Assembly: GCF_002256285.1 (NCBI RefSeq) | Contig: NZ_NKJE01000004.1 | Location: forward strand, 149,745-213,744 | Direction: 5' to 3' | From: Flavobacterium sp. BFFFF1 | Lineage (GTDB): Bacteria; Bacteroidota; Bacteroidia; Flavobacteriales; Flavobacteriaceae | DNA: 64,000 nucleotides | Shown: positions 42,700 through 52,497 of the stretch, in pieces | Numbering within the stretch: position 1 is the stretch's first letter | How the letters are laid out: each line of letters begins with the position of its first letter | Notes under the pieces: model-generated | Database searches by the model: none | Told to the model about the DNA's origin: nothing | Seen by the model: the letters and a program-made list of their open reading frames with translations, nothing else | Translations under genes and position numbers: made by a program

Positions 42700-43055
42700 T
42701 CTAAAGCCCCACCGATCGCGTTGCCACACGCCACAAATGGGGTATCTAACCACACCAACGAGGTACTGAGCCACACTTACGGGGTTCCGAACGCCACTGA
42801 TGGGGTTACCCAACGTAGTAAACAGGGTTCCGAACGCCACAAGTGGGGTACTGAGGCCCACGCACGGGGTTCCGAACGCCACTGATGGGGTTCCCCAACG
42901 TAGTAAACGGGGTTCCGAACGCCACACACGGGGTTCCGAACGTCACTGATGGCGTTACCCAACGTAGTACACGGGGTTACAGACGCCACGCATGGGGTAT
43001 GTCACGCCACGCACTTAGCCTTTGACGCCGCAAACGGGGCTGCCGGTACCATCAA
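42700..43055. repeat. Degenerate 21-22 bp minisatellite, about 15 units
   Basis: Units follow one another from about 42739 to 43035 with consensus GGGGTTCCGAACGCCACNNAT or, in a second class of 22 bp, GGGGTTACCCAACGTAGTAAAC. The two classes alternate in a pattern that gives a longer 64-bp period (for example around 42801-42865 and again 42865-42930). Fills the 447-nt gap between alaS (stop 43081) and the GSCFA gene (start 42633). No gene is supported inside. Confidence 0.9.
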
Positions 43056-43080
43056 TATTTCGAAGAACACCGATAGGGTA

Positions 43081-45708
43081 TTATTTTATAAAATCGGCGG
43101 CTTTTTCCAACGCTTCCGCGATGCCCAACACATCTTTCCCGCCGGCTGTGGCAAAAAATGGCTGTCCGCCGCCGCCGCCTTCGATATATTTTCCGAGTTC
43201 GCGCACTACTTTTCCTGCGTTCAGGTCTTTGGACGCAACGAGTTCTTTGGAGATGTAGCAGGTCAGCATCGGTTTGCCTTCATCGGCGGTGGCCAACACC
43301 AGGAAGATGTTGCTTCCGGTCGCGCCGATTTCGTATGCCAGGTCTTTCGCGCCGGATGCATCCAGATCGACCTGAGCCGCCAAAAACTGCACCCCGTTGA
43401 TCTCTTCGAGCTGCGACACAAAACTACCTTTCATATTCTTGATCTTGTCCTTCATCAGGAACTCGACCTGGCGCGCCAATCTGGCGTTTTCGTCCTGTAA
43501 CGAGAGTACTGCTTTTAGGGAATCCTGCGGGTTTTTCAATGCGGCTTTGATATCGTCCAATGCTTTCTCCTGTGCTGCAAAAAACCGTTGTACCGCTTCG
43601 CCCGTAATGGCTTCGATACGGCGGATTCCTGCGGCTACGGCACTTTCACTGATGATCTTGAAGTACCAGATATCGGCAGTGTTCTGCACGTGGATACCGC
43701 CACAAAGTTCGATACTGTCCCCAAAGCGGATGGCACGTACATGGTCACCGTATTTCTCCCCGAACAAGGCCATGGCACCTTCCGCCACGGCATCGTTAAA
43801 GGCCATGTTTCTTTTTTCTACCAAAGGCAAATGCTCCTGGATGCGCGCGTTGACGAAGTTTTCGACTTCCCTAAGCTGCTCGTCGGTCACTTTTGAGAAG
43901 TGTGAAAAGTCAAAACGAAGGTAATCGGGGCTCACCAACGAACCTTTTTGCTCCACGTGTGTACCTAAAATGGTGCGCAGTGCCTGGTGCATCAAGTGCG
44001 TGGCCGAATGGTTTCCGGCGGTTTCAGCGCGGAGTTCGCGGTTTACTTTGGCGATAAACGTCGCGTTGACGTTCTCGGGCAACGTACGTGTAAAATGCAG
44101 GATCAGGTTGTTTTCTTTTTTGGTATCGATGATGTCGATGCTTTCATTTGCTGTCGACAAGGTCCCTTTGTCGCCTACCTGCCCTCCTCCTTCCGGATAA
44201 AATGGCGTGTGGTCGAGCACGAGCTGGTACAATTGGCCGTCTTTCTTCGAGTCGACCTTGCGGTATCGGGTAATTTTGACTTCGTTGACCAGCAAATCAT
44301 AACCTACAAATGTTTCGGTATTGCCTTCGGTCAGGATGGTCCAGTCGTCGGTAGACACTTCGGAAGCGGCGCGGGAACGGGTTTTCTGTTCGAACATCGC
44401 CTTGTCAAAATCGGCTTCGTTGTACGCCATGCCTTTTTCTTTCAGGATCAGCGCGGTTAAATCTTTTGGAAAACCGAATGTATCGTATAATTCGAACGCC
44501 TTGTTTCCGGAAACTTCGCTGCCTTCAGTGCCTTTAACGACATTGTCAAGCAGTTGCAATCCCTGATCGAGTGTCCTTAGGAACGAATTCTCTTCCTCTT
44601 TAATCACGTTCATCACGAGGGATTTCTGAGAAACAATCTCTGGGAATGACGCTCCCATCTGGCTGGCCAGTGTTTCGACCAATTGGTATATGAACGCTTC
44701 CTTGGTTTCCAAAAACGTGAAGCCATAACGGATGGCACGGCGCAGAATCCTGCGAATGACATAGCCGGCACCCGTATTCGATGGCAGTTGCCCATCAGCT
44801 ATGGCAAAGGCCACGGCACGCACGTGGTCCGCAATGACACGGATCGCGATATTGGTTTTTCCTTCGGCGTCGTTGGCCGCTTTCATCGTATATTTTTTTC
44901 CGGTCACGCTTTCGATTTTCTGGATCAGCGGCGTGAATACGTCGGTATCGTAGTTGGATTGTACCCCTTGTAACACCATGCAAAGACGCTCGAAGCCCAT
45001 TCCGGTATCGACGTGCTGTGCAGGCAGTTTTTCAAGCGAACCGTCGGCTTTGCGGTTGAATTCCATGAACACGTTGTTCCAGATTTCAACGACATGCGGG
45101 TGGTCGGCATTGACGAGTTCCTTTCCGGGTTTCAGCGCTTTCTCTTCGGCAGAACGGATGTCGACGTGGATCTCAGAGCAGGGTCCGCACGGTCCCTGAT
45201 CCCCCATTTCCCAAAAGTTGTCTTTTTTGTTTCCGAGCAGGATGCGGTCTTCAGAGACCAGCGTCTTCCAGATGTCCCAGGCTTCCTGGTCGAAAGGCAC
45301 GTTTTCCTCTTTGCTGCCTTCAAAAACGGTAACGTAGAGGATGTCTTTATCGATTTTATAGACTTCGGTCAGCAGTTCCCAGGCCCAGTGAATCGCCTCT
45401 TTCTTAAAGTAGTCCCCAAAGCTCCAGTTGCCGAGCATTTCGAACATCGTATGGTGGTAGGTATCGATACCGACTTCCTCAAGGTCATTGTGCTTTCCGG
45501 ACACGCGCAGGCATTTCTGGGTATCGGCGATGCGTTTGCTTTTCGGGACGGCATTGCCGAGGAAGTATTCTTTGAATTGTGCCATACCGGAGTTGTTGAA
45601 CATCAGGGTGGGATCGTCTTTTAAGACGATGGGCGCCGATGGTACAATGAGGTGGCCTTTACTTTGAAAAAAATCGAGAAACTGTTGTCTTACTTCCTGT
45701 GATTTCAT
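43081..45708 (-). CDS. alaS: Alanyl-tRNA synthetase
   Basis: 875 aa, normal length. Class II catalytic core at the N-terminus ([46 protein letters not shown]), tRNA-recognition helices, and an editing domain with zinc-type motifs [12 protein letters not shown] and ELCGGIHV. The C-terminal DHHA1-like domain ends [14 protein letters not shown]. Start ATG 45708 ([10 protein letters not shown]); the upstream extension is repeat DNA. Charges tRNA-Ala and clears mischarged Ser/Gly. Confidence 0.97.
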   Translation of the reverse strand: MKSQEVRQQFLDFFQSKGHLIVPSAPIVLKDDPTLMFNNSGMAQFKEYFLGNAVPKSKRIADTQKCLRVSGKHNDLEEVGIDTYHHTMFEMLGNWSFGDYFKKEAIHWAWELLTEVYKIDKDILYVTVFEGSKEENVPFDQEAWDIWKTLVSEDRILLGNKKDNFWEMGDQGPCGPCSEIHVDIRSAEEKALKPGKELVNADHPHVVEIWNNVFMEFNRKADGSLEKLPAQHVDTGMGFERLCMVLQGVQSNYDTDVFTPLIQKIESVTGKKYTMKAANDAEGKTNIAIRVIADHVRAVAFAIADGQLPSNTGAGYVIRRILRRAIRYGFTFLETKEAFIYQLVETLASQMGASFPEIVSQKSLVMNVIKEEENSFLRTLDQGLQLLDNVVKGTEGSEVSGNKAFELYDTFGFPKDLTALILKEKGMAYNEADFDKAMFEQKTRSRAASEVSTDDWTILTEGNTETFVGYDLLVNEVKITRYRKVDSKKDGQLYQLVLDHTPFYPEGGGQVGDKGTLSTANESIDIIDTKKENNLILHFTRTLPENVNATFIAKVNRELRAETAGNHSATHLMHQALRTILGTHVEQKGSLVSPDYLRFDFSHFSKVTDEQLREVENFVNARIQEHLPLVEKRNMAFNDAVAEGAMALFGEKYGDHVRAIRFGDSIELCGGIHVQNTADIWYFKIISESAVAAGIRRIEAITGEAVQRFFAAQEKALDDIKAALKNPQDSLKAVLSLQDENARLARQVEFLMKDKIKNMKGSFVSQLEEINGVQFLAAQVDLDASGAKDLAYEIGATGSNIFLVLATADEGKPMLTCYISKELVASKDLNAGKVVRELGKYIEGGGGGQPFFATAGGKDVLGIAEALEKAADFIK

Positions 45709-45903
45709 GGGTTTAATGAGATAATGAGATAATGAGATAATGAGATAATTGTGTATCGATATAGATTGGCGCAGGGAGAAATAATCAAGCCTAATGCGTC
45801 CCCGCAAGCATTTTCTAATTGTCTAATTATCCTATAATCTAATTATCTTTTCGTAATATTGTTATCCTTAATTTTTATAAGGTGCAAAAATAGCATAATT
45901 TAT
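45709..45903. repeat. ATAATGAG tandem words with inverted partner
   Basis: Four to five ATAATGAG units follow the alaS start (45712-45748). Inverted TAATTGTCTAATTATCC-type words lie near 45815-45850. Divergent promoter region of alaS and the M23 gene. Confidence 0.55.
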
Positions 45904-46881
45904 ATGAAGAGGGTAAAATATTATTTCGATTCGGAAAGTCTGGCTTACAAAAAGATCAGCCCGAAAAAGCGCCGGAGTTTTGCCTATATTTCGTTGTTTT
46001 TATTGTCGTCAGGGTTGTTTGGTGTGCTGGCGTTTGTGGTACTCCTGAACACGCCCTACTTTGAGACGCCGAAGGACAGGCTCCAGGCGCGCGAGATTGA
46101 CAACCTGAAGATCCGTTATGCGATCCTGAATAAGAAGATGGACCAGATCGACGAGGTTTTGGCGGGCATTGAAGAACGGGACAACAATATTTACAGGATT
46201 TATTTCAACACCTCGGCAATTCCGGAAGAACAGCGTAAAGCAGGGTTTGGTGGTGTAAACCGGTATAAGGAACTCGAAGGATATAACAATTCGGAACTGG
46301 TGATCAACACCACTAAACGCGTGGATGTGCTTTCAAAAGAACTTGTGGTACAGTCCAAATCATTGGATGAAATCATGAAACTCGCAAAGGAAAAGAACAA
46401 CCTGCTCGCGGCAATTCCTGCGATACAGCCGGTGCGCAATGAGAACCTTCGTGCGGTGGCGTCAGGATTTGGATACCGGAATGACCCGTTTACCAAAGTC
46501 AGGAAGTTCCATGCCGGCATGGATTTCTCGTCAAAAACGGGTACGCAGGTGTATGCGACAGGTGATGGCGTGGTGGAACGTGCAGACAATACGGCATCGG
46601 GGTATGGCAACCATATTGTGATCCGGCATGGTTACGGCTATGAGACATTGTATGGCCATTTGAGCAAATATAAAGTGCGTGCAGGGCAACGCGTGAAGCG
46701 CGGTGATGTGATTGGGTTTGTAGGCAGTACGGGGCGCTCAGAAGCACCCCATTTACATTATGAAGTACACAAGAACGGGGAAGTCGTAAACCCAATTAAT
46801 TTTTATTACGGCAATATTTCGGCAGCAGAATATGTGGCCATTTCAAAATTAGCAAACCAGGAAAACCAATCTTTAGATTAA
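45904..46881 (+). CDS. M23-family peptidase with membrane anchor
   Basis: 325 aa. Cytoplasmic basic N-terminus, membrane helix (about 28-47, AYISLFLLSSGLFGVLAFVVLL), coiled-coil segment (LQAREIDNLKIRYAILNKKMDQI), and a LytM/M23 domain with metal ligands in KFHAGMDFSS (H-x3-D) and APHLHYEVH. Ligands look intact, so it may be an active peptidoglycan endopeptidase. Start ATG 45904 (MKRVKYYF). It overlaps the next gene by one base (TAATG). Confidence 0.92.
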   Translation: MKRVKYYFDSESLAYKKISPKKRRSFAYISLFLLSSGLFGVLAFVVLLNTPYFETPKDRLQAREIDNLKIRYAILNKKMDQIDEVLAGIEERDNNIYRIYFNTSAIPEEQRKAGFGGVNRYKELEGYNNSELVINTTKRVDVLSKELVVQSKSLDEIMKLAKEKNNLLAAIPAIQPVRNENLRAVASGFGYRNDPFTKVRKFHAGMDFSSKTGTQVYATGDGVVERADNTASGYGNHIVIRHGYGYETLYGHLSKYKVRAGQRVKRGDVIGFVGSTGRSEAPHLHYEVHKNGEVVNPINFYYGNISAAEYVAISKLANQENQSLD

Positions 46882-47213
46882 TGCATATAGACTTACCACC
46901 GGGAAAACGATATTACAGCATAGGCGAAGTGTCTAAGGCTTTTGATGTGAATGCCTCTTTGATCCGTTTCTGGGACAAGGAATTTGACATCCTTAAACCG
47001 AAGAAAAACGCCAAAGGCAACAGGATGTTTACGCCTGAGGATGTGAAAAACCTTCAATTGATTTACCATTTGGTGAAAGAGCGAGGCTTTACGCTTGACG
47101 GTGCGCGAACGCACTTAAAAGAGGGACAGAAAAAAACGCTGGATAAATTTGAAATCATCAGTAAACTCGAGGGTATCAAGGTACAGTTGCAACAGATTAA
47201 AAATGAATTGTAA
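46881..47213 (+). CDS. MerR-family transcriptional regulator
   Basis: 110 aa: winged HTH MerR domain (KRYYSIGEVSKAFDVNASLIRFWDKEFDIL, FTPEDVKNLQLIYHLV) with a short C-terminal dimer helix (KFEIISKLEGIKVQLQQIKNEL). No effector domain or cysteine pair, so the signal is unknown. Coupled to the M23 gene by the TAATG overlap. Confidence 0.9.
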   Translation: MHIDLPPGKRYYSIGEVSKAFDVNASLIRFWDKEFDILKPKKNAKGNRMFTPEDVKNLQLIYHLVKERGFTLDGARTHLKEGQKKTLDKFEIISKLEGIKVQLQQIKNEL

Positions 47214-47265
47214 CTTTTTGGTGTCGGTATCCGTCTAATAAGCACAATTTAAAAACAAAAAAACA

Positions 47266-47853
47266 ATGAGAAAATTTTTGCCTTGGATTATCGTGATTGG
47301 CGTAGTGCTGATCCTTTTTGTATGGATTAAGGGAATTAACAATACGGCCGTACAGATGAACGAAGACATTGGAGAATCGTGGGGAAATGTTGAAACTGCT
47401 TACCAAAGAAGGTCAGACCTAATCCCGAACCTGGTGAATACCGTAAAAGGAGTTGCTAATTTTGAGAAAAGTACCTTGGTTGAAGTGACACAGGCACGTG
47501 CTAATGCCACTAAAGTAACTGTAGATCCATCGAATATTACCCCTGAGCAATTTGCACAGTTCCAACAAGCACAATCTGGTGTTTCCTCTGCCTTAGGAAG
47601 GTTGTTGGTTACGGTAGAAAAATATCCGGAACTGAAAGCGAACCAAAGCTTCTTAAAATTACAGGACGAATTGGCCAGCACAGAGAACATGATCCTGACC
47701 GCGAGAACGCGTTTTAACGAAAACGTTAAGCCTTATAACAACCACATCAAAAGATTCCCGAACAATCTTTTCGCGGGTATGTTTGGGTTTAAGGAAAAAG
47801 CATATTTCGTTGCTGACAAAGGTGCGAGTGCTGCCCCTAAAGTAAATTTCTAA
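47266..47853 (+). CDS. LemA family protein
   Basis: 195 aa. N-terminal membrane helix (FLPWIIVIGVVLILFVWI), then the LemA helical domain with AYQRRSDLIPNLVNTVKGVANFEKSTL and ELKANQSFLKLQDELASTENMI. Usually found, as here, before TPM-domain genes (next two). Thought to act in envelope processes; mechanism unclear. Confidence 0.93.
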   Translation: MRKFLPWIIVIGVVLILFVWIKGINNTAVQMNEDIGESWGNVETAYQRRSDLIPNLVNTVKGVANFEKSTLVEVTQARANATKVTVDPSNITPEQFAQFQQAQSGVSSALGRLLVTVEKYPELKANQSFLKLQDELASTENMILTARTRFNENVKPYNNHIKRFPNNLFAGMFGFKEKAYFVADKGASAAPKVNF

Positions 47854-47856
47854 GCA

Positions 47857-48294
47857 ATGGAGAACATTGACCATTTCCTGAGTAAAGAAGAAGAGCAGGA
47901 AATCGTGCAGGCCATTCAGGCTGCTGAAAAAGAGACTTCAGGTGAAATCCGGGTCCATATTGAAAAAACAACTTCCATCGACGCGGTAGACCGCGCGGTG
48001 GAAGTTTTTCATTTGCTTGAGATGCATAAAACGAAACTTAAAAACGGTGTTTTGATTTATCTCGCCGTAAACGATAAGGTTTTTGCGATTTGTGGCGACA
48101 AGGGCATCGACGATGTGGTTCCCGAGCATTTCTGGGACAGCACCAAAGAAGCGATGGCGGCGCATTTCAGGAATGGAGACTTCAAGCAAGGCCTTATTGA
48201 CGGTATCCGTAAAGCAGGCCGGCAATTGCAATCGCATTTTCCATGTGCTGACGACGACAAAGACGAATTGTCTAACGAAATATCCCGAGGCTAA
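47857..48294 (+). CDS. TPM-domain protein without membrane segment
   Basis: 145 aa. TPM/TLP18.3 fold (SKEEEQEIVQAIQAAEKETSGEIRVHIEK, GVLIYLAVNDKVFAICGDKGID). No signal peptide or helix, so cytoplasmic form. Begins 3 nt after lemA and ends directly before the next ATG. Confidence 0.88.
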   Translation: MENIDHFLSKEEEQEIVQAIQAAEKETSGEIRVHIEKTTSIDAVDRAVEVFHLLEMHKTKLKNGVLIYLAVNDKVFAICGDKGIDDVVPEHFWDSTKEAMAAHFRNGDFKQGLIDGIRKAGRQLQSHFPCADDDKDELSNEISRG

Positions 48295-49041
48295 ATGAAA
48301 AATACAATAAGAATTATACTGGTATTTTTCATTACCAATATCATCAGTGCGCAGTTTGAGATTCCGGAGAAGCCGGAGTTCCAAACCAGTGTATATGATT
48401 ATGCACACCTGCTCAGCGATTCAGACAAAGCCCAATTGGAAGCAAAACTGATTAAGTATGCGGATACTACATCCAACCAAATCGTAATAGCCATCATTGA
48501 AAGCCTTAAAGGTGAAAACATAGAAACCCTTACCCCTAATTGGGGGCACAAATGGGGTGTTGGCGGGACCGAAAAAGATGATAATGGCGTTTTTATTGTA
48601 CTTGCAAAGAAAGAACGGAAAATATGGATTTCGGCTGGCTATGGACTGGAAGACCGTTTAACCGCTGGTATCGGAGGCGAAATTACACGAGATGTAATTG
48701 TCCCTGAATTTAAGACCGGGAATTATTATGCGGGTCTTGATAAAGGAACTAATGCCATCTTTGAAGTCATCAAAGGAAAATATAAAGGAGAAAGGAAAGA
48801 AAAAAGCAATTCTGGAAAATCGATCCCGTTTGGCGTGATCATTTTCGTTATCATTTTCATCATTATTGCCGCATCAAAAGGCAAAGGCGGTCGCGGTGGA
48901 CGCGGCGGCGGCGGCGGAATTGGCCTCGGCGAGATGATTATCCTAAGCAGCCTTGGGCGCGGCTTCGGCGGCGGCGGCGGTTTCGGCGGCGGGTTTGGCG
49001 GCGGCGGTTTTTCCGGCGGTGGATCCGGGGGAAGCTGGTAA
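48295..49041 (+). CDS. TPM-domain membrane protein (YgcG-like) with Gly-rich tail
   Basis: 248 aa. Signal peptide MKNTIRIILVFFITNIISAQ, periplasmic TPM domain (VYDYAHLLSDSDKAQLEAKL, QIVIAIIESLKGENIE, DRLTAGIGGEITRD), membrane helix (about 181-199, FGVIIFVIIFIIIAA), then a tail almost wholly of Gly with a few Phe and Ser (GGGFGGGFGGGG). Third gene of the lemA-TPM-TPM unit. Confidence 0.9.
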   Translation: MKNTIRIILVFFITNIISAQFEIPEKPEFQTSVYDYAHLLSDSDKAQLEAKLIKYADTTSNQIVIAIIESLKGENIETLTPNWGHKWGVGGTEKDDNGVFIVLAKKERKIWISAGYGLEDRLTAGIGGEITRDVIVPEFKTGNYYAGLDKGTNAIFEVIKGKYKGERKEKSNSGKSIPFGVIIFVIIFIIIAASKGKGGRGGRGGGGGIGLGEMIILSSLGRGFGGGGGFGGGFGGGGFSGGGSGGSW

Positions 49042-49273
49042 CTTATCAATTAATAATTGACAATTAACAATTGATAATTGTCGAGAAATATACACACAAG
49101 CCGGGAGTTGATTCCGGCTTTTCGATTTCTACCCTCAACGGCATCGATAATCAATAGTTGACTAACAATGAATAACTATTTTTAAGATATAAAAATGGGG
49201 AGGTTGATTTCGGATTTTCATTTATCACTGCCAAGGCGCTATTAATTATTAATTGTCAATTATTAATTATGAA
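49042..49273. repeat. Spacer with AT-rich inverted words and a terminator
   Basis: ATTAATAATTGACAATTAAC near 49051 and its inverse ATTAATTGTCAATTATTAATT near 49243-49268. A terminator lies at 49098-49123. No gene. Confidence 0.55.
49098..49123 (+). terminator. Terminator after the TPM membrane gene
   Basis: AAGCCGG (49098-49104), 9-nt loop, CCGGCTT (49114-49120) and a short T-run. Confidence 0.75.
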
Positions 49274-52057
49274 TTATTCTTCCATCTCCCATTCATTCTT
49301 TTTCTTTCCGCCGAATTTCTCAATCTTATACGTCAGTGAAAACATCACATAGCGCTTTAAGACGGTGTTCTGCATGTCCGAAATAAATTCCGGTGTGATT
49401 TGGCGCGAGGTGTTTGTATTCTGGTTCAGGATATCGTAAACCTTTACTTTCGCCAGCAATTTGTCATTTAGGAAATTGTAGCCGAAACTTGTATTTAACA
49501 AATAGAAATCCTTTTTAAATCCATCGGCAATATTCGAATTGTAAGTATAACCGAAATCGGTACCGAAAACAACATGCTTCGGCCAGCGCACGGTGGTTTC
49601 CATTTTAAACACATGCCTGAAGGCCGAGGATTTATCCACCGCATAATTTTCATAATCTGTCTGATTGAACTCGTAACGATAATTTGGCTGAATCGTCAGG
49701 ATTTCGCCGTATTCATACGAAAGCCCCAACTCGGGTGTAATGCTGTAACCAAACGCCTTGTACAATTTGTTATTGGTAAGTCCCCTGTTGTAATTGTAAT
49801 TGCCACTGAAACCACCGCTTGGCTTAAGCTTGTGGGCGCCAAATTTAATAGACTTATCCATACTAAATCCTAAATAGCCGGAATAGGAATTGTCGATGTT
49901 GGCGTATGAAATCTGGTTGATTAAATTGGTCTCATCGAAAATACTGGTGCTGATGATATCTTTCGTTTTATAGTTAATGCCGGAATACAGATAAAAACCA
50001 GAGCGCGATGCATAATCGTAGTCGTTGTAGTTCAGGTAAAAATTGTGCGTCTCCGATGGGTCAAGGTCTGGGTTTCCTGTCAAGATGGTTAACGGAGAAC
50101 TAAAATCGCGAATTAACAATTGATCTGCCGTTGGCATCTGCACATCGTAATCGTAATAGATGTAAATGGATTTTGATTTCGTAAGACGATAATTAAACCA
50201 TCCACTGGCGTCGGCATAGATATATTTTTTACCCAAAGCGGTATGAACTCCCTCAAAATCTCGGCTGTTATCCAATGATGTGAATAAGGTCCCCAAAGTA
50301 AACCCGGCACTTACCTTCTTTTTTCGTAAAGAAATTGACGCAGATGGAATAAAATTCGTTGCGTTAGTTTGCAGTCCATAGGAAAGGGCGTCCTGAAAAT
50401 TCGTATAGTCTCCCGTAAAATCATTCCGGCTAAACGTATTCTTTGAATTCCCTGAATTTTTCCAGTTGTAACTCGCCCTTAAAGTCACACTCACAGAATC
50501 GGTAATCGGTTCCGAAAATCCGATACGCGTATAATAATCGTCCGACCGGTTGTGTTCGAGCTGGCGTTGGTGCCTTATATCGCTGGTGCGGTCGGGATCC
50601 TGGTAATAAAAGGTCTCCGAGTCATTGAATTCATCTGATTCGCTGCTTTGATGGGTGTTGTTGAAGGTAATCCCTAACGTACGACCCTTCTTTTTAAAAT
50701 TTTTGTTGAAGTAAAGTTCATCCCCAATTTCGCCGTCGTTTGCCGTAGAACGCTCTGAGCCGCTGTTATCATAGACCACTCCCAGATCGTTGATCGCCTT
50801 TCTGGTTTCAGTATTTTCATTTTGATCGAAGCTCCTTTTAATACGCGGCCTGATGGAAAGTGTTGTCAGTGAGTCGATTTTATATTCAAATTCAAGGTTC
50901 ATGTTGTGTCCTTCATGGAGCCTGTCTGATTTTCCTGCCGATTCTGTAAGGAACGATTTACTTTCTCCGGGAGCTGTATTGGTCAACAACCGCTCCGTCC
51001 TGCTTTTGTAGACATTCGCGGTTTTTGCATTGGTATACATATAGCTGCCATTTGTTTCCAGCTTTTTAGCGTAAGTATCCGCGTAGTTAACCCCAGCAAG
51101 CGCCGACTGTGTGATGCCGCTTCCGCCACCGTACTGCTGCCCATCGATGTTAAAACTGCCATCTCCACTCATATACACATTGCGACCGCCGCCCATGGAG
51201 TCAAAAACCTCATCCATTGAAAATCCGATGGAATTCACATTGTTTGACGAGCCGAGGAAACTGAACTTCTGCTCATCCTTAAAATAATTAAGGAGTCCGC
51301 TGGCTTCGTATCGGTGGTCTGAACCCTTCCCAGCACTGAACTTTCCAAAGAGACCTTTGTTCATGTCCTTTTGGATTGTCAGGTTAATTGTTTTCTCATC
51401 CTTACTGGCGGCCTGACCGGAAAGCTCCTCCTCCTTCGTCTTGGTGTCAGTCACCTGTACTTTGTCGATGAGTTCCGCGGGTAAGTTTTCAGTGGCAATT
51501 TTCCCATCTTTCCCGAAAAAAGGTTTTCCGTTGACGAGGATGTTATTCACTTCTTTACCGTTTACTGTAATTTTCCCATTGGCATCAATCTCTACCCCGG
51601 GTAATTGTTTCAGTAAAGATTCCACATTGGCATCCGGACGGACCTTAAACGAAGACGCGTTAAACTCGAGGGTATCCTGCTTGATCCTAACGGGTGGCGC
51701 TTCTGATTTTATGACTACTTCATTGAGCGTGCGCTCAGACTCCGCCATTTCAATAGTCCCGAAATCCTTATCAGCGACCAGTTCATCGACTTGTTGTTTA
51801 TATTCCGAAAAACCGGTAAACGAAACTTTAAGGAAGACCGGCTGTTTTATTTTTTTCGTAGTTAAAGTGAATGTGCCGTTTTTGTTCGAAATCGTGTAGT
51901 CAACAATGGTGGAATCCTTTACTGTAGTCAGGTAAACAGTTGCGGATTCGAGGGGGAGCTTGGAACTTCTTTCGGAGATTTTACCACGGATGGTAACATT
52001 TTGGGCATGGGAAATGAAACAAAAAAGCATTAGCGAGAGGCAGAGTAGTCTCTTCAT
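49274..52057 (-). CDS. TonB-dependent-receptor-like outer membrane protein
   Basis: 927 aa. Signal peptide MKRLLCLSLMLFCFISHAQ, a carboxypeptidase-D-like beta-sandwich (about 22-110, VTIRGKISERSSKLPLESATVYL), a plug-like region (LLKQLPGVEIDANGKITVNGKEVNNILVNGKPFFG), and a long beta-barrel whose strands end in aromatic residues (final VMFSLTYKIEKFGGKKK). Related to the outer membrane beta-barrel family common in Bacteroidota, not a clear SusC with a partner SusD. Single gene; ligand unknown. Confidence 0.88.
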   Translation of the reverse strand: MKRLLCLSLMLFCFISHAQNVTIRGKISERSSKLPLESATVYLTTVKDSTIVDYTISNKNGTFTLTTKKIKQPVFLKVSFTGFSEYKQQVDELVADKDFGTIEMAESERTLNEVVIKSEAPPVRIKQDTLEFNASSFKVRPDANVESLLKQLPGVEIDANGKITVNGKEVNNILVNGKPFFGKDGKIATENLPAELIDKVQVTDTKTKEEELSGQAASKDEKTINLTIQKDMNKGLFGKFSAGKGSDHRYEASGLLNYFKDEQKFSFLGSSNNVNSIGFSMDEVFDSMGGGRNVYMSGDGSFNIDGQQYGGGSGITQSALAGVNYADTYAKKLETNGSYMYTNAKTANVYKSRTERLLTNTAPGESKSFLTESAGKSDRLHEGHNMNLEFEYKIDSLTTLSIRPRIKRSFDQNENTETRKAINDLGVVYDNSGSERSTANDGEIGDELYFNKNFKKKGRTLGITFNNTHQSSESDEFNDSETFYYQDPDRTSDIRHQRQLEHNRSDDYYTRIGFSEPITDSVSVTLRASYNWKNSGNSKNTFSRNDFTGDYTNFQDALSYGLQTNATNFIPSASISLRKKKVSAGFTLGTLFTSLDNSRDFEGVHTALGKKYIYADASGWFNYRLTKSKSIYIYYDYDVQMPTADQLLIRDFSSPLTILTGNPDLDPSETHNFYLNYNDYDYASRSGFYLYSGINYKTKDIISTSIFDETNLINQISYANIDNSYSGYLGFSMDKSIKFGAHKLKPSGGFSGNYNYNRGLTNNKLYKAFGYSITPELGLSYEYGEILTIQPNYRYEFNQTDYENYAVDKSSAFRHVFKMETTVRWPKHVVFGTDFGYTYNSNIADGFKKDFYLLNTSFGYNFLNDKLLAKVKVYDILNQNTNTSRQITPEFISDMQNTVLKRYVMFSLTYKIEKFGGKKKNEWEMEE

Positions 52058-52278
52058 TTGTTTTGGTTTTGGTTAAGGTTTGGCGAAATAAGGAAATTCT
52101 GGCGTGAAGCAGTACTCCGTTATAAAATATTTAACACCCAAAATGGCGAATTAGTATTCGTAATCTGTTAAAATGAATGGCGTTAGAACTGATATTGAAA
52201 AAACATACAACTCGGAGGAAATCATATAAAAGGACGTGATGCCGGTTTGCTAATTTTAATTCTTTAAAAATCAAGCCA

Positions 52279-52470
52279 ATGAATACCACAGCAACAAGAA
52301 CAGTATGGATCGTTTCCTTATACGTTGTCGCTTCCACACTCGTCGCAATAACAGCGCCATCGGTAGAAATAATTATGGCGATGTTTTCGCTTGGGATTTT
52401 GTTAATTCCATATATGGTCATTAAAGTCCTGAAAGAGGCCTCCCACAGCACAAAAACGTTTTCTGACTGA
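52279..52470 (+). CDS. Small two-helix membrane protein, 63 aa
   Basis: MNTTATRTVWIVSLYVVAST then a second helix (IIMAMFSLGILLIPYMVIKVLKE) and polar tail SHSTKTFSD. The ATG is preceded by an A-rich leader (TTAAAAATCAAGCCA). Not a family I can name. The helix-loop-helix composition favours a real membrane protein. Confidence 0.55.
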   Translation: MNTTATRTVWIVSLYVVASTLVAITAPSVEIIMAMFSLGILLIPYMVIKVLKEASHSTKTFSD

Positions 52471-52497
52471 AACCAGGATAAACCAACGGAAAATTAA

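Noticed and set aside
42676..42989. ORFs across the minisatellite encoding 7-residue periodic peptides
   Set aside because: The 21-bp unit forces a 7-residue period in any frame; 22-bp units and degenerate positions shift frame, and no start or family is seen.
42700..43055. Possible CRISPR array
   Set aside because: Units are contiguous and degenerate with no unique spacers, and there are no cas genes nearby.
52145..52160. CGAAT-TAGT-ATTCG before the TonB-receptor-like gene as a sixth shared operator
   Set aside because: Half-site and spacing differ from AATACG-N8-CGTATT, and it lies about 90 nt from the start.
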